From: an uncultured Oscillibacter sp.
GTDB lineage: Bacteria > Bacillota > Clostridia > Oscillospirales > Oscillospiraceae
Length of the DNA stretch: 5,448 nucleotides
NCBI GenBank assembly: GCA_910587875.1
Contig: CAJUOD010000165.1
Coordinates: forward strand, 1 to 5,448
Reading direction: 5' to 3'
The position numbers were made by a program, and so were the translations under genes. The notes under the pieces are model-generated. The model was not told the DNA's origin and searched no databases. It worked only from the letters and a program-made list of their open reading frames with translations. Shown here piece after piece: positions 4,508 through 5,448 of the stretch. How positions within the stretch are numbered: position 1 is the stretch's first letter; the number at the start of each line of letters is the position of its first letter.

Positions 4508-5448
4508 TTATCTGTCCCCATAGCCGGGCCGCCGGGCCCGGTTTTTCCGCTCCCGCTGATAGCACTCGTCGCACAGCCGCCCCCGGTGGTACAGGGGCAG
4601 GGCCTTCCCGCAGACGGGGCAGAAGCGGATGTTGTTTTTCAGGCGGTGGAGCAGAATCTCGTTGATCTCATCCGCCACCTGCTCCCGGCTGTCGTAGAGC
4701 CGTTCCTCGTCCACCGGACAGCCGAAGGCCTTGGCGAAGGAGTAGTAGAGATCCAGCTTCCGGTAGTACAGCTCCAGCTCCGGCAGCGTAGGGTCCCCCT
4801 CCGGGAGGCCGGGCTGGTCCACGTCCTCCCCCTGCTGCCAGGGGCGCAGGAAGGAGAAGAACAGGTCCCGCAGGGCCTCCTCCGTCTCGTCAAAGGGGAT
4901 GTTGGCCGCCTTCAGCTCCTGCTCCCGGGTGAGGGTGAAGCCCATCTCCCGCAGCTTGGAGATGATGGTGATATACCGGGTGATGTCCAGCTTCCGGTAG
5001 GGCTCCACCGTGGGCATCTTGTTCCACTCCGTCAGGACTTCCAGCAAATCGAACTCCGCCTGGAGCACCAGGTCGGAGAAGCCCGCCACGGCATAATCCA
5101 GGGGCGGAATCACCGCCTCCAGCCCCGCCCGGATGATGGGCAGGCCCTGGACGGCCCCCACGTAGCCCTTGTTGTACATGCCGAAGCGCCCTGCCCGCCC
5201 GGCGATCTGGCGGATCTCCTCCGGCTTCAGCTCCCGGCGCTCCACGCCGTCAAATTTCTCCGTCTCCAGGAAGATGATACGCCGGATGGGCAGGTTCAGC
5301 CCCATGCCGATGGCGTCGGTGGAGACGATATACTCCATCTCCCCCTTCAAAAAGCCCTCCATCTGCCGCCGCCGGGTGGAGTAGGGCAGGGCCCCGTAGA
5401 TGATGGCGGGCTCCTTCCCGCTCTGGCGCAGGTCCTCCGCCACGCTGA
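4508..5448 (-). CDS. SUV3-like superfamily 2 (RNA/DNA) helicase with C-terminal zinc ribbon, partial
   Basis: The C-terminal 311 or more residues of a helicase; the reading frame stays open to the right edge, so the N-terminal ATPase part lies outside. The GTG at 5443 should not be taken as a start: no ATPase motif I or II is present and no start is needed. Counting from that GTG, motif V is VSTDAIGMGLNLP (40-52), followed by IRRIIFLETEKFDG, and motif VI is QIAGRAGRFG (79-88). This wording is typical of the SUV3 family, known from mitochondrial RNA degradosomes. A helical region follows, including LDLYYSFAKAFG (230-241), which resembles the SUV3 C-terminal domain. A CPVCG...CDEC zinc ribbon (C275, C278, C291, C294) and a basic tail close the protein. 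Related proteins are found in Clostridia; a role in RNA turnover or repair is inferred. It converges on rbsK with 43 bases between. Confidence 0.88.
   Translation of the reverse strand, partial: SVAEDLRQSGKEPAIIYGALPYSTRRRQMEGFLKGEMEYIVSTDAIGMGLNLPIRRIIFLETEKFDGVERRELKPEEIRQIAGRAGRFGMYNKGYVGAVQGLPIIRAGLEAVIPPLDYAVAGFSDLVLQAEFDLLEVLTEWNKMPTVEPYRKLDITRYITIISKLREMGFTLTREQELKAANIPFDETEEALRDLFFSFLRPWQQGEDVDQPGLPEGDPTLPELELYYRKLDLYYSFAKAFGCPVDEERLYDSREQVADEINEILLHRLKNNIRFCPVCGKALPLYHRGRLCDECYQRERKNRARRPGYGDR

Noticed and set aside
5441..5443. GTG as start codon of the helicase
   Set aside because: The frame continues to the window edge and the protein would lack all N-terminal ATPase motifs; it is an internal Val codon of a gene cut by the window.

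Overview
The window is GC-rich (roughly two thirds G+C by eye) but carries strong AGGAGG-type ribosome sites and good sigma-70-like promoters. Together with the gene families (HxlR, AraC, a Nif-type protein with a His-rich tail, a bacterial SUV3-like helicase with a zinc ribbon), this suggests a high-GC anaerobic Firmicute of the Clostridia, perhaps Oscillospiraceae. That assignment is inference from composition and gene content. No rRNA, tRNA, insertion sequence, phage gene or CRISPR array is visible.

Layout. Positions 1-43 hold no recognisable gene. A perfect 18-bp-stem hairpin (44-83) closes a leftward run of three genes: an HxlR-family regulator (1937-1554), a NifX/NifB-type dinitrogenase cofactor domain protein with a His/Cys-rich tail (1468-1058), and an AraC-family regulator (1022-99). 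The only clear promoter for this run lies in front of the HxlR gene. Small hairpins sit in both gaps between the genes.

Positions 1938-2115 form a divergent control region. A leftward promoter (hxlR) and a rightward promoter (for an FMN-binding split-barrel protein, 2116-2508) are placed as exact mirror images around a 23-bp palindrome centred on base 2011. This is the most striking non-coding signal in the window, and it suggests that one HxlR dimer controls both sides.

Rightward from 2606 a nucleoside hydrolase and a ribokinase overlap by ATGA. They form a compact salvage route: nucleoside to free base plus ribose, then ribose to ribose 5-phosphate. A terminator (4480-4507) ends this operon. 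The window closes with the C-terminal part of a leftward SUV3-like helicase (stop at 4508) that runs off the right edge.

Working picture (inference): the HxlR / flavoprotein / Nif-type protein group looks like a small redox- or metal-responsive module. The nucleoside hydrolase-ribokinase pair is ordinary catabolism. Nothing here proves a new system; the mirror-symmetric promoter region and its link to a metal-binding Nif-type protein are the best leads.
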